The translations under genes were made by a program, and so were the position numbers. From the NCBI GenBank assembly GCA_041398225.1, contig JAWKVD010000003.1, forward strand, positions 62,001-126,000: 64,000 bases of DNA, given 5' to 3'. Source of the stretch: JAWKVD01 sp041398225 (GTDB lineage: Bacteria > Pseudomonadota > Alphaproteobacteria > Caulobacterales > Hyphomonadaceae). Under the pieces are notes generated by a model. That model saw nothing but the letters and a program-made list of their open reading frames with translations. It had not been told where the DNA came from and ran no database searches. This document shows positions 44,381 to 51,593 of this stretch, one piece after another. Numbering within the stretch: position 1 is the first letter of the stretch; each line of letters begins with the position of its first letter.

Positions 44381-44818
44381 ATGGCCAGACCCAAGTCAGA
44401 CGTTCTCACCGAAGCCGAACAGCGCGTGATGCGCGTGCTGTGGGAGCGTGAGGAGGCGAGCGTTCGCGACGTGACCGAGGCGCTTGAGGCGACCTCCAAA
44501 CCGCTGGCCTACAACACCACGCTGACCATTCTGCGCATCCTCACCGACAAGGGTTATGTCACGCCGCGCCAGGAGGGCCGGGCGTTCGTCTATCGCGCGC
44601 TGGTTTCGCGCAGCGAGGCGCGCACCCAGGCGCTGAAAAAGCTGGTGAGCCAGTTCTTCGAGGGCTCGCCGACCGCGCTGGCGCAGCACCTGTTCCAGAA
44701 TTCCGAGCTTTCGGCGACGGAGCTGGAAGCGCTTCGCGACGAACTCGAGGATCTCGACAAGCCCGCCGCTCAAGGCCGTCAACAGAACCGCCAACGGAAA
44801 GGGGACCGCCGTGGCTGA
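44381..44818 (+). CDS. BlaI/MecI/CopY-family transcriptional repressor
   Basis: 145 residues. A winged-helix domain (about 8-78: LTEAEQRVMRVLWEREEASV, NTTLTILRILTDKGYVTPRQ, GRAFVYRALVSRSEA) is followed by a helical dimerisation region (about 85-130) and a basic Gln/Arg tail. BlaI proteins are cleaved after their partner membrane sensor is activated, releasing the operator. Two dyads upstream (44311-44328 and 44361-44378) suggest autorepression. Its stop overlaps the GTG of the M56 gene by 8 nt. Confidence 0.93.
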   Translation: MARPKSDVLTEAEQRVMRVLWEREEASVRDVTEALEATSKPLAYNTTLTILRILTDKGYVTPRQEGRAFVYRALVSRSEARTQALKKLVSQFFEGSPTALAQHLFQNSELSATELEALRDELEDLDKPAAQGRQQNRQRKGDRRG

Positions 44819-46772
44819 TATCTCCCAACTCCCGACCCTTATCGCCAGCCATCTCGGTTTGAGCGTCGCGCTGGCGACCGCCCTGGCGCTGATGCTGCTG
44901 GCGGGACGCCGGCTGACCGGCGCGGCGCGCCACGCGCTGGCGTGGGCCGCTTTCGGATCGGCGCTGGTTCTGCCCGCCGCGCTGCTGGTGCCCGGAGAGG
45001 GCGTTCTGGCGATGCTGCTCAAGGCGACGCACGCGCCGGTGGAGATCCGCCTGGCCGCGCCGCACGCGCCTGTCGAGGCCCCGGCGATCGCCGCCGTTCC
45101 GGCTGAGGCGACGCCCGCGACGCCCGCCGTGATCCGGCTCGACAGCCGTAATTTCGAGGGCCGCGTGACGCTGACCTCGAACGATCTGAAGCGCTGGGCG
45201 GCCGAAGCCTCCGGCACGTCCACGTCCACCTCCACGGAAAGCCGCGACATCTCCAGCGACATCTCCGGCGTCGTCGCCGCCGCGAACGAAGCGCCGCGCG
45301 CCGGCGTCATGGGCCGTCTCGAAGATGCGCTGAGCGCGCTGCCGCGCGTGCTGCCCAACATCACGCTGCCCTTCCTGATGGTCTGGGGCGCGGGCGTGCT
45401 GCTGCTTCTGGTCCGGCTCGGCCGCGACCTGATCGCCACCGAGCGCATGGTCGCCCGCGCGCGTCCCGTGGCGCTGCCCGCTTCTCTGGCGCGCCGCTTC
45501 GCCGGCTTCCGCATCGCGCGCAGCGACCTCGCGCCGGGTCCGATGGCCGCCGGCCTGCTGCGTCCGACCATCCTGTTGTCGCCGGATCTCGCCGACCGTC
45601 TCGAGGCGGACGAAGGCCGCGACATCGTTCCGCTGCTGGAGCACGAGCGCGCCCACATCGAACGCTTCGACATGGCGGCCGCCATCGCCCAGCGCGCGGT
45701 TCTGGCGTTCGCCTGGTGGAGCCCGGCGCTGTACTGGATCTCCAACCGCATCGACGAAGAGCGCGAGATCGCCTGCGATGAGATCGCGGCCCGCCGCACC
45801 GGCGATCCGCGCACCTTCGCCCGCTCGCTGACCGAACAGGCCGCGGCGCAGGTTTCCGCCGTCACCCCGCGCCTGGCCGTGGGCGCGCTGGGTCCGAAAT
45901 CCTCGCTGGGCCGCCGCGTGCGCCGCCTGATCGATCAGGCCCGCAACGGCGCGGCTTCCGGAGCGCTGAAGGCGCGCGCCGCCTTCGCCGCCATGGTTCT
46001 GGTGGCCGCCGCCGGGCTCTGCCTCGTGCCGACGCAGGCCGCCGCCGAGCCCCGTCGCGACGAAGCGCCGGACGAGAAGCCGCCGTCGGACTCCAACGCC
46101 TGGCTGCAGCTCGCCGAGGCCCCGCGCGCGCCCGAGCCGCCCGCCGCGCCGATCGAGCCCGCTCCGCTTGCGCCGCTGGCTCCGCCCGAACCGGTCGCGC
46201 CGCCGGCCCCGCCCGCGCCCCACGCCGGTCACGACGTTCACATCGACTTCGAGATCGACAGCGAGTTTGACTCCCTGCAGGCCGAGCTTGAGGCGCTTGG
46301 CGCTGAGCTGGGCGGCGAGTTCGGCATGCAGATCGGCGCGCAGGTCCTGGCCGAAATGCCGAGACTGCTGGCCGAGATCGACCGCGCCCTGGCCGAAGCC
46401 GACATCGCCGACGCCGATTTCGACGTCGAGGAGGTTCGCGACGCTCTCGAGGAAGCGCGTCAGGAGATCGAGGACGCCCGCATCGAGCTGCAGGACGAGT
46501 TCGGTCCCGACTTCCAGATCGAGCTGCGCGCCGAACTCGATCGTGCTCGCGCCGAGGTCGAGGACGCCCGCCAGGAAATGCGCGCCAGCATGCACGCCAA
46601 GGACTTCGCGCTGGGCGTCGCCGAACGCGCGGTTCGCGAGGCGATGGCCGAAGCGCGGGCCGAACTGGCGGCGGCGCGCGCGCGCGGCGACTTCAACGTC
46701 GACTTCTCGTTCGACTTCGATGACGGCGAAGGCGAGGGCGATCTCGACGGCGGAAACCGCGGCGACAGGTAA
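44811..46772 (+). CDS. M56 (BlaR1-like) membrane metalloprotease with acidic helical C-terminus
   Basis: 653 residues from GTG 44811. N-terminal membrane helices (about 14-35 and 42-70), a periplasmic-or-cytosolic loop, another helix (about 185-205), then the M56 zinc site H278-E279-R-A-H282 in LLEHERAHIERFD and REIACDEIA as third-ligand region. A helix near 385-405 (AAFAAMVLVAAAGLCL) leads to a Pro/Ala-rich stretch (about 410-475). The last 175 residues are a highly acidic, heptad-like helical region (LQAELEALGAELGGEF, VEEVRDALEEARQEIED) and a terminal DFDDGEGEGD. The penicillin-binding sensor domain of BlaR1 is absent, so the signal is not a beta-lactam bound in the usual way. Confidence 0.88.
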   Translation: MADISQLPTLIASHLGLSVALATALALMLLAGRRLTGAARHALAWAAFGSALVLPAALLVPGEGVLAMLLKATHAPVEIRLAAPHAPVEAPAIAAVPAEATPATPAVIRLDSRNFEGRVTLTSNDLKRWAAEASGTSTSTSTESRDISSDISGVVAAANEAPRAGVMGRLEDALSALPRVLPNITLPFLMVWGAGVLLLLVRLGRDLIATERMVARARPVALPASLARRFAGFRIARSDLAPGPMAAGLLRPTILLSPDLADRLEADEGRDIVPLLEHERAHIERFDMAAAIAQRAVLAFAWWSPALYWISNRIDEEREIACDEIAARRTGDPRTFARSLTEQAAAQVSAVTPRLAVGALGPKSSLGRRVRRLIDQARNGAASGALKARAAFAAMVLVAAAGLCLVPTQAAAEPRRDEAPDEKPPSDSNAWLQLAEAPRAPEPPAAPIEPAPLAPLAPPEPVAPPAPPAPHAGHDVHIDFEIDSEFDSLQAELEALGAELGGEFGMQIGAQVLAEMPRLLAEIDRALAEADIADADFDVEEVRDALEEARQEIEDARIELQDEFGPDFQIELRAELDRARAEVEDARQEMRASMHAKDFALGVAERAVREAMAEARAELAAARARGDFNVDFSFDFDDGEGEGDLDGGNRGDR

Positions 46773-46821
46773 GGCCGGGTCTGAAAACGCCAGTCGCCCG
46801 TCGGTCTAGCAGCCCGTCAGT

Positions 46822-47514
46822 CTAGGGCGCCGGCGGTTCCGCGAGGCAGAAGGACGGCGGATCGAGCCCGAGCAGCGGAAGTCCGTCGCTGCAGAGCTGG
46901 TGGCCGCCTTCCCAGATCATCTTCAGCGCGACGTAGAGGATCATCAGAAGGCCGATATAGGCGATCCACGGATAGCGGTGCAGCAGCCGCGCGATATAGG
47001 TCGCGGCCACGCCCATCAGCGTCACCGAGAGGGCGAGGCCGAAGACCAGGATCACGGGATGCTGGTGGGCGGCGCCGGCGACGCCCAGCACATTGTCGAG
47101 CGACATCGACAGGTCGGCGAGAATGATCTGCAGCGCCGCTTCGCGCAGCGTCTTGACCTTGCGCTGTCCCGCGATCGCGCCGTCGCCGTCGACATCCTCT
47201 CCGCTCAGCGCTTCTTCCTTGTCGTGCGCGCTCTCGCGCAGCTCGCGCCACATCTTCCAGCCGACCCACAACAGCAGCACGCCCCCGGCGAGCAGCAGGC
47301 CGACAATGTTGAGAAGTTCCGAGGCGATCAGCGCGAAGACGATGCGCAGCACGGTGGCCGCCGCGATGCCGATCAGGATCGCCTTGCGTCTTTGTTCGAC
47401 CGGCAGTCCGGCGGCGGCGAGGCCGATGACCACCGCATTGTCGCCCGCCATCACAAGGTCGATCATGACCACGGTCAGAAAGACCTGAATGGCCTCGGGA
47501 ACGAGGAATTCCAT
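46822..47514 (-). CDS. TerC-family membrane protein (YjbE type)
   Basis: 230 residues with about seven TM helices. The two TerC metal-site signatures are visible: LVMAGDNAVVIGLA (about 21-34) and LADLSMSLDNVLGVAG. TerC proteins export or handle manganese, often co-translocationally with secreted metalloproteins. A hydrophilic loop with VDGDGAIAGQRKVKT separates the halves. No yybP-ykoY (Mn) riboswitch was recognised upstream. It is convergent with the M56 gene. Confidence 0.92.
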   Translation of the reverse strand: MEFLVPEAIQVFLTVVMIDLVMAGDNAVVIGLAAAGLPVEQRRKAILIGIAAATVLRIVFALIASELLNIVGLLLAGGVLLLWVGWKMWRELRESAHDKEEALSGEDVDGDGAIAGQRKVKTLREAALQIILADLSMSLDNVLGVAGAAHQHPVILVFGLALSVTLMGVAATYIARLLHRYPWIAYIGLLMILYVALKMIWEGGHQLCSDGLPLLGLDPPSFCLAEPPAP

Positions 47515-47853
47515 CGTGGAGGGGGCTCCGTACGGCGCGCCGAATGCGGCCGGGTTGTGCGCAATTGGGACGGATCGCCAGTGTTTTCAAGTTGGCTTAA
47601 GGCCGCGTAAGCGCCGCAACGGTCGGCCTGCACGGTTTTGCGGCGTTGCGAACCGGACCGAAGTCCGCCCCAGAAGCGGCCCAAACGCGGCCCCAAAGCC
47701 GCCCAAGGCTTGACTTTCGCCCCCCGATCCTGTCTTTGCCCGCTTTCCGCGAGGCCTTCGGGCCGGCGGACATGACGGGTGGTGCGCCGCCGCCGTTGAA
47801 ATCGCCGGGAGCCATGGTGGCCCTGGCCGGAGCGCGCCGCAAATGAGGATCGT
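47515..47853. promoter_or_regulatory. Divergent upstream region terC / rpsD (339 nt)
   Basis: No gene supported. Holds the terC and rpsD promoters. The part near 47660-47710 has loose GCGGCCCAAA-type repeats without clear symmetry. An open frame over 47646-47846 has only Pro/Ala-rich sequence. Confidence 0.45.
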
Positions 47854-48471
47854 ATGTCCAGGCGTCAAAACGCGAAGTACAAGCTCGACCGCCGCGTCGG
47901 GGAAAACGTCTGGGGCCGCGCCAAGAGCCCCATCAACTCCCGCCAGTCCCGCCCCGGCCAGCACGGCGCCCGCCGCGTCGGTAAACCGTCGGACTTCGGC
48001 ATCCAGCTGATGGCCAAGCAGAAGCTGAAAGGCTTCTACGGCGAGATCACCGAGAAACAGTTCCGCAAGACCTACGAGGAAGCGGTGCGCCGCAGCGGCA
48101 ACACCGCCGAGCTGCTCGTCGGCCTGCTTGAATCCCGCCTCGACGCGGTCGTCTACCGCTCCAAATTCGTTCCGACGATCTTCGCCGCCCGCCAGTTCAT
48201 CAACCACGGCCACGTGCTGGTGAACGGCCGTCGCACCAATATCGGCTCCATGACGCTGAAGCCGGGCGACGTCGTCGAGGTTCGCGAGAAGTCGCGCAAC
48301 ATGGCGCTGGTGCTCGAAGCCGTCGCCTCCGGCGAACGCGACGTGCCGGAATATGTCGAAGTCGATCCCAAGGCGATGACCGCCAAGCTGGTGCGCATGC
48401 CGACGCTCGACGAGATCCCCTACGCGGCCAAGATGGAGCCCAACCTGGTCGTCGAATACTACGCCTCGTAA
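47854..48471 (+). CDS. rpsD: 30S ribosomal protein S4
   Basis: Primary 16S rRNA-binding protein of the small subunit. It is 205 residues. N-terminal YKLDRRVGENVWGRAKSPI, then QSRPGQHG and the S4 RNA-binding domain (about 92-155: LLESRLDAVVYRSKFVPT, FINHGHVLVNGRR). It lacks N-terminal zinc cysteines. It is transcribed alone and ends at a strong terminator (48506-48536). Confidence 0.98.
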   Translation: MSRRQNAKYKLDRRVGENVWGRAKSPINSRQSRPGQHGARRVGKPSDFGIQLMAKQKLKGFYGEITEKQFRKTYEEAVRRSGNTAELLVGLLESRLDAVVYRSKFVPTIFAARQFINHGHVLVNGRRTNIGSMTLKPGDVVEVREKSRNMALVLEAVASGERDVPEYVEVDPKAMTAKLVRMPTLDEIPYAAKMEPNLVVEYYAS

Positions 48472-48505
48472 TCCGGACGATCCGGAGTACAGGCTGCCAA
48501 TTCAG

Positions 48506-48536
48506 CGGGCGGTCCGGTTTTCCGGGCCGCCCGTTT
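48506..48536 (+). terminator. Rho-independent terminator after rpsD
   Basis: 12-bp stem CGGGCGGTCCGG (48506-48517) / CCGGGCCGCCCG (48522-48533) with one T-G wobble, loop TTTT, followed by TTTC. Confidence 0.8.
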
Positions 48537-48693
48537 CGCATTCCGCTTTCTGTTCGCTCTCTTGTCCGAGGGCGCCGATCGGCGCCGGGCGGCCGCGCGC
48601 CGCGAACGGGTTGCCGCCGCAGGCTTTGCGGTCCAGCTTCGCCCCCCGAGTGATCCGTTGCGATCCGTTCCGCCATTCGCGAAAGGAGCCTTC

Positions 48694-49530
48694 ATGGCCG
48701 ACCGCCCCAGCATCGAGGACATCCGCAAGGCGCTGATCGTCGAGCCGAAGTCCGCGGGCAAGTACAAGCTGGCGGACGCGCCGACCCATGGCGAAGTGAT
48801 CTTCGACAAGAAGGAGGACGCCAACCTTTCGCTGGAGGAGGACGCCCAGCGCATCAACGACGTTCAGGACGCGCTGTTCGCCTGCCAGGGCGGCGCGCTG
48901 CTGGTGGTGCTGCAGGGCATCGACACGTCGGGCAAGGACGGCACGACCAAGGACGTGTTCAAATACACCTCGCCGCTCGGCGTGCGCGTGCACCCGTTCG
49001 GCAAGCCGACCGAGGCCGAGCTGGCGCACGACTATCTCTGGCGCGTGCATCAGGTCGCCCCGCGCAAGGGCCACATCGCGGTTTTCAACCGCTCGCAATA
49101 CGAGGACGTGCTGGTGGTGAAGGTGCGCGACCTGGCGCCCAAGGAGCGCGTCGACGAGCGCTACGAGCAGATCAACAATTTCGAGAAGATGCTGGTGGAG
49201 AACGGCACGCGCGTGCTGAAGCTGATGCTGCACATCTCGAAGGAGGAGCAGGGCGTGCGCCTGCGCGAACGGCTGGAGGAGCCGCGCAAGCGCTGGAAGT
49301 TCAACCCCGGCGACCTTGAGGACCGCAAGCTGTGGGACGATTATCAGGACGCCTACCAGACCATGCTTCGACGCACCTCGACGCCGTATGCGCCCTGGTA
49401 TGTGACGCCCGCCGACAGCCGCAGCCGGCGCGGCGCGATCGCGGCCCGGCTGGTCCTGGGCGAGCTTGAGGCGATGAAGTCGGACTATCCCGATCCGGGC
49501 TATCGGCTGGAGCAATATCCGATCGACTGA
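48694..49530 (+). CDS. Polyphosphate kinase 2 family protein
   Basis: PPK2 enzymes phosphorylate nucleotides with polyphosphate. It is 278 residues from the ATG at 48694, with AAAGGAG upstream; the open frame extends to 48562 without similarity. Walker A GIDTSGKDG (75-83), Walker B region VFNRSQYEDVLV, and lid region with EEPRKRWKFNPGDLEDRKLW. Family-typical end YAPWYVTPADSRSRR. Class (ADP or AMP preferring) cannot be judged by eye. Monocistronic. Confidence 0.93.
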   Translation: MADRPSIEDIRKALIVEPKSAGKYKLADAPTHGEVIFDKKEDANLSLEEDAQRINDVQDALFACQGGALLVVLQGIDTSGKDGTTKDVFKYTSPLGVRVHPFGKPTEAELAHDYLWRVHQVAPRKGHIAVFNRSQYEDVLVVKVRDLAPKERVDERYEQINNFEKMLVENGTRVLKLMLHISKEEQGVRLRERLEEPRKRWKFNPGDLEDRKLWDDYQDAYQTMLRRTSTPYAPWYVTPADSRSRRGAIAARLVLGELEAMKSDYPDPGYRLEQYPID

Positions 49531-49599
49531 ACGCCCTGTTCATGTTGGGTTAATATCGAATATCGATAAATGACTCAACACCGAAACAGGGGCTGCAGA

Positions 49600-49980
49600 A
49601 TGAAATCGAAGACGCCGATCCTTGCCGGACTGCTGTGCGCCGGCGCGCTGGGCGGATGCGTGATCGTCGACGCCGACGTGCGCGACAGCTGGGATGACGA
49701 CGACCACTTCGTGCGCGTCATGGGCGCGGAAATCACCCGCGCCGGACCCGAACCCGCCATCCAGATCATCGCCAGCTCGAACGGGTGCACCGACGAGACG
49801 CAGTTCGATCCGGTGGTCCGCCATCGCGGCGGCGCCGACTACCGCGTCGGCTTCCGCCGCATCGAGGAAGACCGCTGCAAGGCCTTCGTGCCGGAAGGCA
49901 AGCGCCTGACCTGGACCTATCGCCAGCTCGGCCTGCCCGAAACCGCCCAGGTCCGCATCCTCAACCAGATCGGCCGCTGA
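49600..49980 (+). CDS. Hypothetical lipoprotein
   Basis: 126 residues from the ATG at 49600, chosen because the following MKSKTPILAGLLCAGALGGC is a lipoprotein signal (Cys 20). The mature part starts VIVDADVRDSWDDDDHF, with a conserved-looking VRVMGAEITRAGPEPAI and two further Cys. Family not recognised. Upstream (about 49550-49570) is an AT-rich patch with TATCGATAAATG, resembling the TTTATCG motif seen elsewhere in the window. Confidence 0.7.
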   Translation: MKSKTPILAGLLCAGALGGCVIVDADVRDSWDDDDHFVRVMGAEITRAGPEPAIQIIASSNGCTDETQFDPVVRHRGGADYRVGFRRIEEDRCKAFVPEGKRLTWTYRQLGLPETAQVRILNQIGR

Positions 49981-50063
49981 CGGGCGCCGGAGGAAGCCGA
50001 CATTCGAATTGGCCCCGAGACGTCGGCGGCCCGTTCCTCCCCACAACGCGAGGAATGAAACAA

Positions 50064-50090
50064 GCGCCCCGGACAATGCATCCGGGGCGC
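50064..50090 (-). terminator. Terminator of the DUF2807 gene
   Basis: Perfect 10-bp stem GCGCCCCGGA (50064-50073) / TCCGGGGCGC (50081-50090) with a 7-nt loop. On the minus strand it is followed by TTGTTTC. It also lies after the plus-strand lipoprotein and could stop both. Confidence 0.75.
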
Positions 50091-50140
50091 ACGCGTTTCC
50101 AGCGTCCGGCCGGCGTTCGGCCGGCGTTCGAAATGGACGC

Positions 50141-50782
50141 CTACTTGATCGAGATATGGCCGCCGCTGGAGGTGTCGCGCGAGACCTCCGCGGGGTTGCC
50201 ATAGACCGTGACGTCGCCGCCGCTGGAGGCTTCGGCCTTCACCGAGGCCGAGGCGAAGACGCTGGCGTCGCCGCCGCTGGAGACGTCGACCGACACTGAC
50301 CGGCAGGTCAGGCGCTCGCCGTCGAAGTCCGAACCGGAGGAGACGCCGACATCGAGGTCGGTGCAGGTTCCGGACAGTTCGATATCGGCCCCGCTGGAGA
50401 CGGAGATGTCGAGCGCGTCGAAGCGGAATCCGTCGCCTTCGATGTCGGCGCCGGACGAGGCCGAGATTTTCGAAAGCGCCGGCGCGGTCACGGTGACGGT
50501 CACCTTGCCGCCGGACATCTGGAACCAGTTGCTGCTCTTGCGCCACACGCTGAGCGTGTCGCCCTTGCGTTCGACGCGCAGACGGTCGAGCGCCTTGGAG
50601 TCGCCTTCGGCGGAGATCGAGAACGGTCCCTGCTTCAGCACGACGTCGACGCCGGAGGACGCCGAAACGCTTTTGAAGCCGGTGGCGGGAAAGCTGCGGG
50701 TCTCAGCGAACGCCGCGCCGCACATCGAGACGGCGGCGAGCGCCGCGCCCGCGAGAATGATGGGGGAGGTAGGTCTGGTCAT
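50141..50782 (-). CDS. Head-GIN (DUF2807) domain secreted protein
   Basis: 213 residues from the ATG at 50782 (MTRPTSPIILAGAALAAVSM), a signal peptide ending AAFA; the open frame runs to 51139 through the promoter. The mature protein is a single-stranded right-handed beta-helix with repeats containing SASSGVDV, SASSGADIEG, SVSSGADIELSG, GVSSGSDFDG, DVSSGGDASV, EASSGGDVTV and DTSSGGHISI. DUF2807 proteins are putative cell-surface or auto-transporter adhesin-like folds of unknown role. A 14-mer shared with the TonB-receptor upstream region lies 82 nt upstream (50864-50877). Confidence 0.88.
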   Translation of the reverse strand: MTRPTSPIILAGAALAAVSMCGAAFAETRSFPATGFKSVSASSGVDVVLKQGPFSISAEGDSKALDRLRVERKGDTLSVWRKSSNWFQMSGGKVTVTVTAPALSKISASSGADIEGDGFRFDALDISVSSGADIELSGTCTDLDVGVSSGSDFDGERLTCRSVSVDVSSGGDASVFASASVKAEASSGGDVTVYGNPAEVSRDTSSGGHISIK

Positions 50783-50863
50783 GGGCTCGCCCTTATTGTT
50801 TCGTCGTTGTTGCGTTGTTCTTTGCGTCGCCGGTTGGCGCCGAAGGGCGCGCCGCCGATCTGT

Positions 50864-50877
50864 TTTATCGAAAAACA
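50864..50877 (+). promoter_or_regulatory. Shared motif TTTATCGAAAAACA, second copy
   Basis: Exact 14-nt match to 41961-41974. Located upstream of the DUF2807 gene (minus strand). Lies in the only AT-rich patch of that gap. Confidence 0.4.
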
Positions 50878-51011
50878 ATAATCCGATTTTGGCGCTTCCG
50901 CAACTGGACAACCTGGCTGGGCGCCCAAGCTGAACAGGCAAGCTGAACAGGCTGGCTGGACAGGGGAAGCGAATTCCTGACACTCGCTGCGTCAACAGGG
51001 GACAGAGCATC

Positions 51012-51422
51012 ATGAAGAACCTCTCGAGCCTCGCGGCGGCGGCCGCGATCGCGCTTCTCGGCTTCGGCGCCGCTCCGGCGGACGCGCAGGACACCGAGTT
51101 CGGCCTATCCGGCGTCAATCTGTTCAAGTCGTGCCTCAAGAATCAGAGCGGCACGCGCCAGGAATGCGCCTGCGTCACGGGCTTTTTCGCGGGCGCCATG
51201 GACAAGGACGCGTTCATGATGATGTCGGTGGTGGCGCCCTTCATCGACGAGAACGGCGAAGTGCCGGATATCGACGGCGCGCAGGCCGCGGCCTACGCCG
51301 AGCAGACGCGCCAGGGCATGTCGGACGCGCGCTTTGACGAGGTGATGGGGATCTTCGCCGCCGGCGAGGAAATGGGCGATTACGCCGACGACATCTGCGT
51401 GCCCGTGGGCGACGCCAACTGA
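51012..51422 (+). CDS. Hypothetical secreted protein
   Basis: 136 residues. Signal peptide about 1-25 (ending PADAQ). Mature part with FKSCLKNQ, RQECACVTGFFAGAMD and DDICVPVGD, giving four Cys that may form two disulfides, and a Met-rich MMMSVV centre. The domain resembles small helical periplasmic proteins such as Tai4/Rap1a in size and Cys spacing, but I cannot assign it. A 25-bp tandem repeat follows the stop. Confidence 0.7.
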   Translation: MKNLSSLAAAAAIALLGFGAAPADAQDTEFGLSGVNLFKSCLKNQSGTRQECACVTGFFAGAMDKDAFMMMSVVAPFIDENGEVPDIDGAQAAAYAEQTRQGMSDARFDEVMGIFAAGEEMGDYADDICVPVGDAN

Positions 51423-51480
51423 GGCGGACGCCGGGCGGGAAAGCCGAGGCGGACGCCGGACGGGAAAATCGAGGCGGACG
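51421..51480. repeat. 25-bp tandem repeat, 2.4 copies
   Basis: Units start at 51421, 51446 and 51471, each beginning GAGGCGGACGCC (the last copy GAGGCGGACGC). The first two differ at three positions. The repeat begins inside the stop codon of the secreted-protein gene. Confidence 0.8.
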
Positions 51481-51507
51481 CGCCTGAGAGCCAGACTTTG
51501 AATGCGA

Positions 51508-51537
51508 AACGCCCCGGACCTTGCGGTCCGGGGCGTT
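51508..51537. terminator. Bidirectional terminator
   Basis: Perfect 13-bp stem AACGCCCCGGACC (51508-51520) / GGTCCGGGGCGTT (51525-51537) with loop TTGC, between convergent genes. Followed by CGTCGTTTC. Confidence 0.85.
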
Positions 51538-51593
51538 CGTCGTTTCAGAGGCGGGTCGCCGAAGCGCCCGGCCCAAGTCTAATCGGCCAAGCG

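Noticed and set aside
44559..46595. 678-codon minus-strand open frame
   Set aside because: Antisense to the BlaI and M56 genes; arises from GC bias.
46822..47853. Manganese (yybP-ykoY) riboswitch upstream of terC
   Set aside because: Looked for the paired-loop signature in the 339-nt upstream gap and did not find it.
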